Positions 1 to 5,665 of a stretch of DNA of 5,665 nucleotides are shown piece by piece. Numbering within the stretch: position 1 is the stretch's first letter; the number at the start of each line of letters is the position of its first letter. Made by a program: the position numbers and the translations under genes. A model generated the notes under the pieces. It was given only the letters and a program-made list of their open reading frames with translations, did not search any database and was not told the DNA's origin. This stretch comes from JASHVB01 sp049522565 (GTDB lineage Bacteria > Pseudomonadota > Alphaproteobacteria > Acetobacterales > Acetobacteraceae), in the NCBI GenBank assembly GCA_049522565.1, contig JBEKNT010000435.1, positions 1 through 5,665 of the forward strand. Reading direction: 5' to 3'.

Positions 1-1
1 C

Positions 2-670
2 CTGCAGGACCAGATCGTCGAGCGCATCGGCGGCCGGCAGAAGATCCAGGTCGATGTGCGGATCGTCTCCGCGACCAACCAGCAGCTCGAAGAGCGCGTC
101 AAGGAAGGCGCCTTCCGCAGCGACCTGTTCTATCGCATGAATGCGGTGACCGTGCGCATCCCGCCGCTGCGCGAGCGCGGCGGCGATGCGGTGCTGCTGG
201 CCAGCTTCTTCCTGAACCGCTTCAACCAGGAATTCGGCCGCAACATTCGCGGCTTCACCGAGGCCGCCACGGTGGCGCTGTCGGCGCATGACTGGCCGGG
301 CAATGTGCGGGAGCTGGAGAACCGGCTGAAGCGCGCGGTGGTGATGGCGGACCGGCGCCTGATCGACGCCGCCGACCTGGAACTGGCACAAACCGGTGAC
401 CTGTTGCCAGACCTCGACCTGCGCGCGGCGCGGCTGCGCGCCGAGCGGGAAGTCATCCAGGCCGCGCTTGCGCGCAGCAACAATACGCTGTCCGTCGCCG
501 CGCGGCTGCTCGGTATCAGCCGGCCCACGCTCTATAGCCTCATGCAGGCGCACGCTATAGAAGTCGACCTCGGCAAAGTCAGCGATGCGACCGAGGAAAT
601 GGTAGCCGCTTCAGGGCCGGCCCGGGCCTCCCGACCGGCCGAAGCCGACGACGCGTTGGATAGCGATTGA
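2..670 (+). CDS. prsR: PrsR, PEP-CTERM system sigma-54-dependent response regulator (C-terminal half, 5' end cut by window)
   Basis: The window starts inside the gene, so only the last 222 residues are seen. The receiver domain, Walker A/B and GAFTGA loop would lie upstream. Visible in order (fragment numbering) are the AAA+ sensor I region with SATN at about 23-26, FRSDLFYR at 38-45, the PPLRERGGD motif at 54-62 and WPGNVREL (sensor II region) at 98-105. A Fis-type HTH at about 155-182 contains GISRPTLYSLM. The pairing of an AAA+ sigma-54 activator with an SRPTLY-type recognition helix, directly before prsT, is characteristic of PrsR (TIGR02915-type). PrsR is phosphorylated by the membrane kinase PrsK and activates RpoN promoters of PEP-CTERM and exopolysaccharide genes. 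An acidic, Ala/Ser-rich tail of about 35 residues (188-222) follows the HTH, where family members usually stop sooner. The stop codon abuts the prsT ribosome-binding site, which suggests translational coupling. Confidence 0.9.
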   Translation: MQDQIVERIGGRQKIQVDVRIVSATNQQLEERVKEGAFRSDLFYRMNAVTVRIPPLRERGGDAVLLASFFLNRFNQEFGRNIRGFTEAATVALSAHDWPGNVRELENRLKRAVVMADRRLIDAADLELAQTGDLLPDLDLRAARLRAEREVIQAALARSNNTLSVAARLLGISRPTLYSLMQAHAIEVDLGKVSDATEEMVAASGPARASRPAEADDALDSD

Positions 671-681
671 GGTTGAGGGTC
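669..681 (+). promoter_or_regulatory. Ribosome-binding region that decides the prsT start
   Basis: GAGG at 669-672 overlaps the prsR stop codon (668-670) and lies 9 bases before ATG 682, a workable Shine-Dalgarno spacing. A second GAGGG at 675-679 is only 2 bases from the ATG and probably too close. An in-frame TTG at 667 would add five residues (MRLRV) and overlap prsR by 4 bases. ATG 682 is preferred because it has the spaced GAGG and gives a normal signal peptide beginning MRNR. No separate promoter is seen, so prsT is probably co-transcribed with prsR. Confidence 0.55.
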
Positions 682-3444
682 ATGCGGAACCGGTCTCTTG
701 GTTGGCTGCTGGTGGGTGCCTGGATCGGCGTCTGGCCGTTGGCAGCCCATGCCGACTATCTCTCCAATGCGCGCGACGCGCTCAAGAAGGGCGACATCCG
801 GGAAGCCGAAATCGACCTGCGCAACGCGGTCCGCGCCGATCCGCAGAACGCCGAGGCGCATTACTGGCTGGGTCGCGTGTCGTTCGAACTCGGCGATCCG
901 GTTGCCGCCGAACGCGAGGTCGGCGCGGCCATCGACCGGGGCTATGACGCGCAACTTACCACCCGCCTGCTCGGCCAGGTGTTGCTGGCACAGAACAAGT
1001 TCGACGATGTGCTGAAGCGGCTGCAGCCCGCCGGCAAGGACGCCGACCTCGACGCCACCATGCTGGTGTTCCGCGGCTACGCGGAAGTCGGCCTGAAGCA
1101 GCCGGACGCGGCACAGAAGGCATTCAACGACGCCGAGCAGCGGGCGCCGAACGCGGTCGAGCCGCTGCTGGCCGAAGCGCGGTTGTTGCAGGCGCGTGGC
1201 GACGTGGACGGCGCGCAGGCGAAGATCGACCATGCGGTTTCGGTACAGCCGAAATCGGCCGAGGCGCTGCTGGCAAAGGCGCAACTCCTGCGCGCCAAAG
1301 GCGATCTGAACGGCGCCGTGGCGGTGCTCGACGATCTGGTCAAAGACCAGCCGAGCGTCGTGCAGGCACGGCTCGACCGCGCCAGTCTGGAGATCGCGCT
1401 GAACAAGCCCGATCCGGCGAAGCAGGACATCGGCGTGGTGCTGAAGGCGACGCCTGGCAATGTGCAGGCGATCTATCTGCAAGCGGTGATGGCCACCCAG
1501 GCGAAGGACTTCAAGGCGGCCGACGCCGATCTGAGTCGGATCGCCGCCTATATTCCCCGCATCCCGCGTGCCTATCTTCTGCTGGCGGTGGTCAAAGAGC
1601 AGATGGGCCAGCTCGAGCAGGCCGAAGATGCGGCGCAGCGTTATCTGGCGCGGGCGCCGAACGATCTTACCGCGTACAAAGTCGTTGCCCGCATCGCATT
1701 CGCCAAGCGTCGCCCCGATCGGGTGATCGACGCGCTGGGCAAGATCGCCGAATCGGGCAAGGCGGATGCCGAGACCTACGATCTGCTTGGCCGCGCCTAT
1801 GCCTCGACCGGCCGCGCCGATGACGCGGTCAAGGCGTTCCAGCAGGCCCAGGCCTTGGCGCCCACCGACGTCGGCGTGCAGACCCGTCTGGCCACCGTAC
1901 GGATGGGAATGGGCCAGCCGGGTGAGGCGATGGACGACCTTGAGCATACGCTGGAACTCGCGCCCAAGGTGCCGGCGGTCGGTGAAGCGCTGTTTTTCGC
2001 CGCCCTGGCGACCGGCGACACGAATAAGGCCGCTGAAGCATTGGCCAAGGTCAAGGCCGCCGAGGGCGATACGCCCGTCGTGGCCAACCTGGGCGGACTG
2101 CTGCAATTGTCCAATCTGGATGCCCCCGGCGCGCAGAAAACCTTCGCCGCCATCGTGCAGGAGCACCCGGACTTCCTGCCGGCGCAGATCAACCTGGCGC
2201 GTGTGCTGGCCATGCAGGGGCAGGGCGCCGCGGCGGAGAAGGTACTGTCCGATATCCTCGCTCAGCATGCCGCCGCCGAGCCGGCATTGACCATGCTCGC
2301 CTCGGACTATGCCCAGAGCAATCGCCTGCCGGCCGCGATCACGCTGATGGAGGCGGCGCATGCCGCAGCGCCGGACGATGTGAAGGTCACCGACGGCCTG
2401 GGCGATCTCTACATTCGCTCGGGCAATGCGCAGAAGGCGCTCGATCTCGCGACGCAGGCCAAAGGGGCGGCCGCGACGACCGACCAGATCCTTAGTCTGA
2501 ACGCGTCAGCCCATATGGCGCTCGGCCAAAAGGACCAGGCGCGGGATGCGTACGCCCAAATACTCAAGCAGGATCCGGCGCAAACCGCCGTGCGACGACG
2601 GCTGGTCGGCCTGCTGGTGGATGCGGGCGATTACGACAATGCGCGCAACCTGATAAAGGCCGGCATCGCGGCGACACCGCGCAATTACCAGCTCCTGCTG
2701 GATTACGTGATGATCGACCTGAAGGCGACCGGTGTGGACGCGGCGCTGGCGACCGCGGACCAGTTGCAATCGCAGGACCGCGACTTCACGGCGGCGCGGG
2801 CGCTCCGGGGTGACGTGTTCCTGGCGGCCAACCGTCCGGACGACGCGGCCAAGGCCTATGCGGATGCCCTGGCCGCGGCTCCTTCCACCATGTTGGTCAC
2901 GCGCCTGGCCGGTGCCCAGTTGCGCGCCGGGCGTGGCGGTGCGGCGCAGGACGCGCTGACGAACTGGCTCCTCAAGCATCCCGACGACCTGGTTGCCCTG
3001 GAACAGGTGGCGGAGCTGGACATCGCGGCGGGGCGGTTGGATGCCGCGGCAGCGCATTTGCAGAGCATCCTCGGTGTGAAGCCACATGATTCGGTTGCGC
3101 TGAACAACCTGGCCTGGGTGTATCAGCAGCAGCATGACCCAAGAGCCTTTGACCTGGCTCGGCAGGCCTACGTGCTGGCGCCGGGTGCGCAAACCGCCGA
3201 TACGCTGGGCTGGATACTCACCAGCACGGGCAAGGCAGAGACCGGCGTGCTGTTGTTGCGCCAGGCCAGCGCCCAGGCTGCCGCCGATCCGCGGGTGCAA
3301 TACCATTTTGCGGTGGCGTTGAAAGACACCGGCGACAAGGCGGACGCGATCAAGCTGCTGACGGCCGTGGTTGCGGTCAAGGCCGACTTCACCGAGAAGC
3401 CGCAGGCCCAACAGTTGCTGGACGAATTGAACAAGGGCTCGTGA
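682..3444 (+). CDS. prsT: PrsT, PEP-CTERM system TPR-repeat protein, full length
   Basis: This is a 920-residue exported repeat protein. Residues 1-24 form a signal peptide: positively charged MRNR, a hydrophobic core around LGWLLVGAWIGVW, then AHA before Asp25, which fits signal peptidase I cleavage. The rest splits by eye into about 26 consecutive 34-residue TPR units (about 26-907), so nearly the whole mature protein is one superhelix. Its end has the family signature: LNNLAWVYQ, a unit with DPRAFDLARQAYVLAPGA, then DTLGWILTSTGKAETG and QYHFAVAL. Length, repeats and position after prsR match PrsT (TIGR02917-type). That family is named as a lipoprotein, but there is no lipobox here and I find no cysteine in the protein. 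PrsT is thought to be a periplasmic or envelope scaffold linking PEP-CTERM proteins and exopolysaccharide; its exact partner is unknown. Long open frames on the opposite strand are codon-bias shadows. Confidence 0.93.
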   Translation: MRNRSLGWLLVGAWIGVWPLAAHADYLSNARDALKKGDIREAEIDLRNAVRADPQNAEAHYWLGRVSFELGDPVAAEREVGAAIDRGYDAQLTTRLLGQVLLAQNKFDDVLKRLQPAGKDADLDATMLVFRGYAEVGLKQPDAAQKAFNDAEQRAPNAVEPLLAEARLLQARGDVDGAQAKIDHAVSVQPKSAEALLAKAQLLRAKGDLNGAVAVLDDLVKDQPSVVQARLDRASLEIALNKPDPAKQDIGVVLKATPGNVQAIYLQAVMATQAKDFKAADADLSRIAAYIPRIPRAYLLLAVVKEQMGQLEQAEDAAQRYLARAPNDLTAYKVVARIAFAKRRPDRVIDALGKIAESGKADAETYDLLGRAYASTGRADDAVKAFQQAQALAPTDVGVQTRLATVRMGMGQPGEAMDDLEHTLELAPKVPAVGEALFFAALATGDTNKAAEALAKVKAAEGDTPVVANLGGLLQLSNLDAPGAQKTFAAIVQEHPDFLPAQINLARVLAMQGQGAAAEKVLSDILAQHAAAEPALTMLASDYAQSNRLPAAITLMEAAHAAAPDDVKVTDGLGDLYIRSGNAQKALDLATQAKGAAATTDQILSLNASAHMALGQKDQARDAYAQILKQDPAQTAVRRRLVGLLVDAGDYDNARNLIKAGIAATPRNYQLLLDYVMIDLKATGVDAALATADQLQSQDRDFTAARALRGDVFLAANRPDDAAKAYADALAAAPSTMLVTRLAGAQLRAGRGGAAQDALTNWLLKHPDDLVALEQVAELDIAAGRLDAAAAHLQSILGVKPHDSVALNNLAWVYQQQHDPRAFDLARQAYVLAPGAQTADTLGWILTSTGKAETGVLLLRQASAQAAADPRVQYHFAVALKDTGDKADAIKLLTAVVAVKADFTEKPQAQQLLDELNKGS

Positions 3445-3627
3445 CGCCGGGGTGGTCGCATTCGTCGCGTCACGGCACCGGGCGCAGTGGGCGAACCTGC
3501 GTAACGGCTGCCTGCCGGCCGCTTGCGCCGCCGCCCCACGTTACCGTCGTTGCCTGACGTTGCTTCGCACCCTGGGCGCGAACCGACGCGCCCCGCCAAA
3601 TGCGCGTTCCCCGCTCCTGACGGCGTC
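3445..3627. other. Intergenic gap between prsT and the glycosyltransferase gene
   Basis: The 183 bases hold no convincing gene, terminator or sigma-54 -24/-12 (GG-N10-GC) promoter by eye. The glycosyltransferase frame is open back to a TAA at 3502-3504, and TTG 3523 could extend the protein by 35 residues. That extension is Pro/Arg-rich, unlike the start of a GT-B domain. GTAACG at 3501-3506 and CGTTAC at 3539-3544 form a 6-bp inverted repeat with a 32-base loop, which is too weak to interpret. A gap this long inside a same-strand run leaves room for an internal promoter, but none can be named. Confidence 0.4.
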
Positions 3628-4839
3628 ATGCACCTGAACGTGCCGCCTCGTGCGTCGGGGGCGCCGCTCCGCCTGCTGACCTTCTCGACGCTGTTTCCCA
3701 ATGCGGCGCGGCCGAATCACGGCGTGTTCGTGGAGAACCGGCTGCGGCAGCTCGTCGCCAGTGGCGCCGCCACCAGCACCGTCGTCGCGCCGGTGCCGTG
3801 GTTCCCCAGCATGGCGCCAAAGTTCGGCGACTGGGCCCGGCACGCGCGCGCGCCGCGCGTTGAGCAACGCAACGGGCTTACGGTGCTGCATCCGCGTTAT
3901 CCCGTGCTGCCGCGCATCGGCATGTCGCTGGCGCCCTGGCTGCTGTTCCGTGCGCTGCTGCCGGTGCTGCGCGCGATGCACGCGCGGGACGCGTTCGATG
4001 CGATCGATGCGCACTATCTGTATCCCGATGGCGTCGCCGCGGTCTGGCTCGGACGGCGGCTCGGGCTGCCCGTGGTGGTCACCGCGCGCGGCACCGACGT
4101 GACGCTGATCCCTCGCTACGCCGTGCCGCGGCGGCTGATCCGTGGGGCGATCCGCGACGCCGCCGCGCTGATTGCCGTCAGCGCCGCGCTGAAGGCCGCG
4201 CTGGTCGAACTCGGTGCCCCGCCCGACAAGGTGACGGTGCTGCGCAACGGGGTGGACACGACGCTGTTCCGGCCCCCGGAAGATCGCGATGCGGTGCGCC
4301 GGGCGCTAGGGCTGGGCCGACCGACGCTGATCTCGGTCGGATTGCTGATCGAGCGCAAGGGCCACCATCTTGCCATCGAGGCGCTGCGGCAGCTTCCGGA
4401 GTTCGGGCTGCTGGTCGTCGGCGAGGGGCCGGAGCAAGCGCGGCTTGCCGGGCTGATCGAGCACTATGGGTTGGGCGATCGGGTGCGGCTGCTGGGGCCG
4501 CGACCGCATGCGGAACTGCCGTCGCTCTACGGCGCGGCCGATGCGCTGGTGTTGGCATCCTCCCGCGAGGGCTGGGCGAATGTGCTGCTGGAGGCCATGG
4601 CTTGCGGCACGCCGGTGGTGGCAAGCAACATCCCCGGCAATCCGGAGGTGGTGCGGGAGGCGGCGGCAGGGGTGATCGTCGCGGCGAACACGCCGGACGG
4701 CATCGCCGCCGCGGTGCGCGGGCTGTTCGCGGCACGGCCGGACCGCGCCGCGACCCGCACCTACGCCGAGCAATTCGGCTGGGACGAGACGACCGCGGGG
4801 CAGGTGGCGGTGTTTCGACAGGTCATTCCAGGCGGCTGA
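3628..4839 (+). CDS. Glycosyltransferase family 4 (GT-B fold), exosortase/exopolysaccharide-associated type
   Basis: The 403-residue protein has the usual length for a GT4 enzyme, which transfers a sugar from a nucleotide donor to a growing lipid-linked or polysaccharide acceptor at the cytoplasmic face. The N-terminal (acceptor) domain begins TFSTLFPNAARPNHGVFVENR, a pattern common in GT4 enzymes of exosortase/EPS loci. TARGTDV is at about 152-158 and LRNGVD at 205-210. In the donor domain, SVGLLIERKGH (236-246) carries the Arg243/Lys244 pair expected to bind donor phosphates. The EX7E motif is Glu314 to Glu322 in EGWANVLLE, followed by AMACGTPVVAS and GNPEVV. There is no signal peptide or membrane segment. 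ATG 3628 was chosen as the first ATG, about 15 residues before the conserved domain. There is no clear Shine-Dalgarno, so the start is uncertain (alternative TTG 3523). Donor and acceptor sugars cannot be read from the sequence. Confidence 0.88.
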   Translation: MHLNVPPRASGAPLRLLTFSTLFPNAARPNHGVFVENRLRQLVASGAATSTVVAPVPWFPSMAPKFGDWARHARAPRVEQRNGLTVLHPRYPVLPRIGMSLAPWLLFRALLPVLRAMHARDAFDAIDAHYLYPDGVAAVWLGRRLGLPVVVTARGTDVTLIPRYAVPRRLIRGAIRDAAALIAVSAALKAALVELGAPPDKVTVLRNGVDTTLFRPPEDRDAVRRALGLGRPTLISVGLLIERKGHHLAIEALRQLPEFGLLVVGEGPEQARLAGLIEHYGLGDRVRLLGPRPHAELPSLYGAADALVLASSREGWANVLLEAMACGTPVVASNIPGNPEVVREAAAGVIVAANTPDGIAAAVRGLFAARPDRAATRTYAEQFGWDETTAGQVAVFRQVIPGG

Positions 4840-4912
4840 AAGCTTGCCTCTCGGCTGGTTCGCATGGGCCGCGCCTCGCGTCATCGCCGGCCCCGCCGTC
4901 ATGGAGGGCGAA

Positions 4913-5057
4913 CCCCCATAGGCGTCAGGATAAGCGCTCGACGGAGCGAAAATTCACTCCCCCTCCCCCCCCAACCTTGGTCCGCTTCGCGGCCCAAGCC
5001 CTCAAGGGGAGGGGGAGTTTTCTTCTCCGCGTCCCGGTTAACCTGACGCCTATGGGG
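4913..5057. mobile_element. MITE-like palindromic element with 23-bp imperfect terminal inverted repeats
   Basis: The left arm 4914-4936 (starting CCCCATAGGCGTCAGG) and right arm 5035-5057 (ending CCTGACGCCTATGGGG) are inverted repeats matching at 21 of 23 positions; the outer 16 bp are perfect. CGAA at 4909-4912 and again at 5058-5061 flanks the pair, leaving one extra base (C4913) on the left, and could be a 4-bp target duplication. The interior has no coding capacity and carries a second, C-rich/G-rich inverted repeat. Small size, terminal inverted repeats, flanking direct repeat and lack of a transposase fit a non-autonomous miniature element. A REP/RUP-type intergenic repeat without mobility is the main alternative. 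Copy number in the genome is unknown from one window. Confidence 0.5.
4956..5021. terminator. Likely bidirectional terminator-type stem-loop inside the MITE-like element
   Basis: ACTCCCCCTCCCC at 4956-4968 pairs perfectly over 13 bp with GGGGAGGGGGAGT at 5006-5018. The loop contains a second hairpin: 4976-4985 with 4989-4998, 9 of 10 pairs, loop TTC. On the plus strand the stem runs into TTTT at 5018-5021, so transcripts from the glycosyltransferase gene would meet a very GC-rich hairpin followed by a short U run. On the minus strand an AAAA at 4949-4952 gives a U run a few bases after the stem, serving the converging crotonase gene. The U runs are short, so termination efficiency is uncertain. 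Confidence 0.5.
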
Positions 5058-5068
5058 CGAAGGCCCGC

Positions 5069-5154
5069 CATCCACGACTGTGCTGCCTGTCACAAGAAAA
5101 ATCGTGGATGCCGACCGGCGCCTGCCGCCGGGCGCTTGACCCGGCGGTCGGCAT
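5069..5154. repeat. REP-like double palindrome
   Basis: CATCCACGA at 5069-5077 pairs with TCGTGGATG at 5102-5110 (9 bp perfect, with TGTG/CACA at 5079-5082 and 5091-5094 extending pairing inside the loop). Overlapping its end, ATGCCGACC at 5108-5116 pairs with GGTCGGCAT at 5146-5154. Within that, CCGCCGGG at 5125-5132 pairs with CCCGGCGG at 5140-5147 around a 7-base loop; it shares bases with the outer arm, so the two are partly alternative folds. Palindromes of this CATCCACGA...GTGGATGCCGG...CCGGCATGACGG style occur between genes in many alphaproteobacterial genomes. The family assignment is from memory, not from a search. Confidence 0.5.
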
Positions 5155-5202
5155 GACGGTACGGCCGCCGGCGGGGTACTACGATCGTTTCGGCGTCTGG
5201 TA

Positions 5203-5664
5203 TCATACGCCGCGCCACGCCGGCGCCCGCTTGCCAAGAAACGCTGCCATGCCCTCGCGAAAATCCGCGCTGGTATAACAGAGGCGGATCAGGTCCTCGT
5301 CCGGCGGCAGGTTTTGCCCGCGCAGCCGGCGCAGCGCCTCCTTGGTGGCGCGCAGGGTCAGCGGCGCGTGGCCGGCGACCAGCCGCGCCAGTTCCTCCGC
5401 CCGACCGGCAAGTGCGGCAGCGTCCGGCAGCACCTCGCTGACCAGGCCGACGGACCGCGCTTCGGCCGCATCCAGCAGCCGAGCGGTGAACAGGATGTCG
5501 GTCACGCGCGCCGGGCCGATCAGCGCCGCCAGCCGCGCCACGTTGGCCATCGACAGGCAGTTGCCCAGCGTGCGCGCGATCGGGAACCCGAAGCGCGCAT
5601 TCGCCGCCGCGATGCGCAGATCGCAGGCGGCGGCGATACCGGCGCCGCCGCCGGTGCAGGCTCC
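5203..5664 (-). CDS. Enoyl-CoA hydratase/isomerase (crotonase) family protein, C-terminal part (5' end cut by window)
   Basis: The last 153 residues of a family usually about 260 long are visible; the start lies beyond the right edge. The fragment opens with GACTGGGAGIAAACDLRIA, the crotonase motif that forms part of the CoA-thioester oxyanion hole, then FGFPIARTLG, GPARVTDILFTARLLDAAEA, GLVSEVLPD, and the C-terminal helix FREGMAAFLGKRAPAWRGV. Aligned with mammalian mitochondrial enoyl-CoA hydratase (GGGCELAMMCD and FGQPE), the two catalytic glutamates (144 and 164) fall on Gly9 and Ile29 of the fragment. Water addition in the standard way is therefore unlikely. It may be an isomerase, hydrolase, decarboxylase or other crotonase-fold enzyme. 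It faces away from the PEP-CTERM genes and probably belongs to a separate fatty-acid or acyl-CoA operon upstream on the minus strand. Confidence 0.87.
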   Translation of the reverse strand, partial: GACTGGGAGIAAACDLRIAAANARFGFPIARTLGNCLSMANVARLAALIGPARVTDILFTARLLDAAEARSVGLVSEVLPDAAALAGRAEELARLVAGHAPLTLRATKEALRRLRGQNLPPDEDLIRLCYTSADFREGMAAFLGKRAPAWRGV

Positions 5665-5665
5665 G

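Larger units (their letters stand above)
4840..5202. other. Convergent intergenic region packed with nested palindromes; no gene seen
   Basis: These 363 bases separate two genes that end toward each other. No frame has convincing protein features; open stretches are low-complexity or continue from the glycosyltransferase gene in a shifted frame. The region holds two adjacent palindromic modules (4913-5057 and 5069-5154, listed separately). An 8-bp inverted repeat brackets both: CCGTCATG at 4896-4903 and CATGACGG at 5152-5159. CCGCCGGCGG at 5165-5174 is a perfect 10-bp palindrome. Sequence from 5175 to the crotonase stop shows nothing notable. Confidence 0.75.

Noticed and set aside
667..681. 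TTG 667 as the prsT start, overlapping the prsR stop by 4 bases
   Set aside because: Possible, but ATG 682 has a better-spaced GAGG and a normal signal-peptide N-terminus. Kept only as an alternative.
532..2361. 609-codon open frame on the minus strand opposite prsR/prsT
   Set aside because: It lies wholly antisense to a well-supported TPR gene. Its translation is rich in Arg, Gly, Leu and His with no recognisable domain, as expected from GC-rich codon bias.
2506..3411. 301-codon minus-strand open frame opposite the prsT 3' half
   Set aside because: Same shadow effect; no domain, no start context, and it overlaps the most conserved part of PrsT.
3523..3627. N-terminal extension of the glycosyltransferase from TTG 3523
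   Set aside because: The added residues are Pro/Arg-rich without similarity to a GT-B start, and no ribosome-binding site is evident.
5001..5020. G-quadruplex in the G-rich arm of the terminator
   Set aside because: There are only two clear G-runs (5006-5009 and 5011-5015) on the plus strand, fewer than the four needed. The perfect complementary arm makes a hairpin the simpler reading.
4602..5156. 184-codon plus-strand frame running from the glycosyltransferase 3' end through the palindromes
   Set aside because: It starts inside the EX7E region of the glycosyltransferase in another frame and then reads repeat sequence; the translation is low-complexity Gly/Arg/Pro.
4896..5159. CRISPR-like array in the repeat-rich intergenic region
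   Set aside because: The repeats are inverted, not regularly spaced direct repeats, and there are no spacers or cas genes.

Overview
This GC-rich window comes from a Gram-negative bacterium. It most resembles an alphaproteobacterium, possibly of the Rhodospirillales/Acetobacteraceae type. That placement is an inference from codon use, the style of the intergenic palindromes and the flavour of the crotonase-like protein; no rRNA or other marker gene is present to confirm it.

The left two thirds belong to an exosortase/PEP-CTERM locus. First (2-670, +) is the C-terminal half of PrsR, the sigma-54-dependent response regulator of that system. It is followed almost without a gap by a full-length PrsT (682-3444, +), an exported protein made of about 26 TPR units. 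After a 183-base gap comes a family-4 (GT-B) glycosyltransferase (3628-4839, +). Its N-terminal region is of the type often found beside exosortase and exopolysaccharide genes. Read together, the three genes fit one job: a two-component regulator (its kinase PrsK would lie upstream, outside the window) controls export or retention of PEP-CTERM proteins and of the polysaccharide they associate with. PrsT would be the periplasmic scaffold, and the glycosyltransferase would build the glycan inside the cell.

The right end (5203-5664, -) is the C-terminal part of an enoyl-CoA hydratase/isomerase (crotonase) family protein that converges on the glycosyltransferase. It appears unrelated to the PEP-CTERM locus. 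Its two usual catalytic glutamates are replaced by Gly and Ile.

The 363 bases between the convergent genes (4840-5202) hold no credible gene but are full of structure. There is a MITE-like element of about 145 bp with 23-bp imperfect terminal inverted repeats flanked by CGAA. Nested inside it is a C-rich/G-rich stem that can act as a bidirectional terminator. Next to it lies a second REP-like double palindrome. This is the least explained part of the window. I do not see a new defence system, CRISPR array, RNA gene or other undescribed multi-gene system here.
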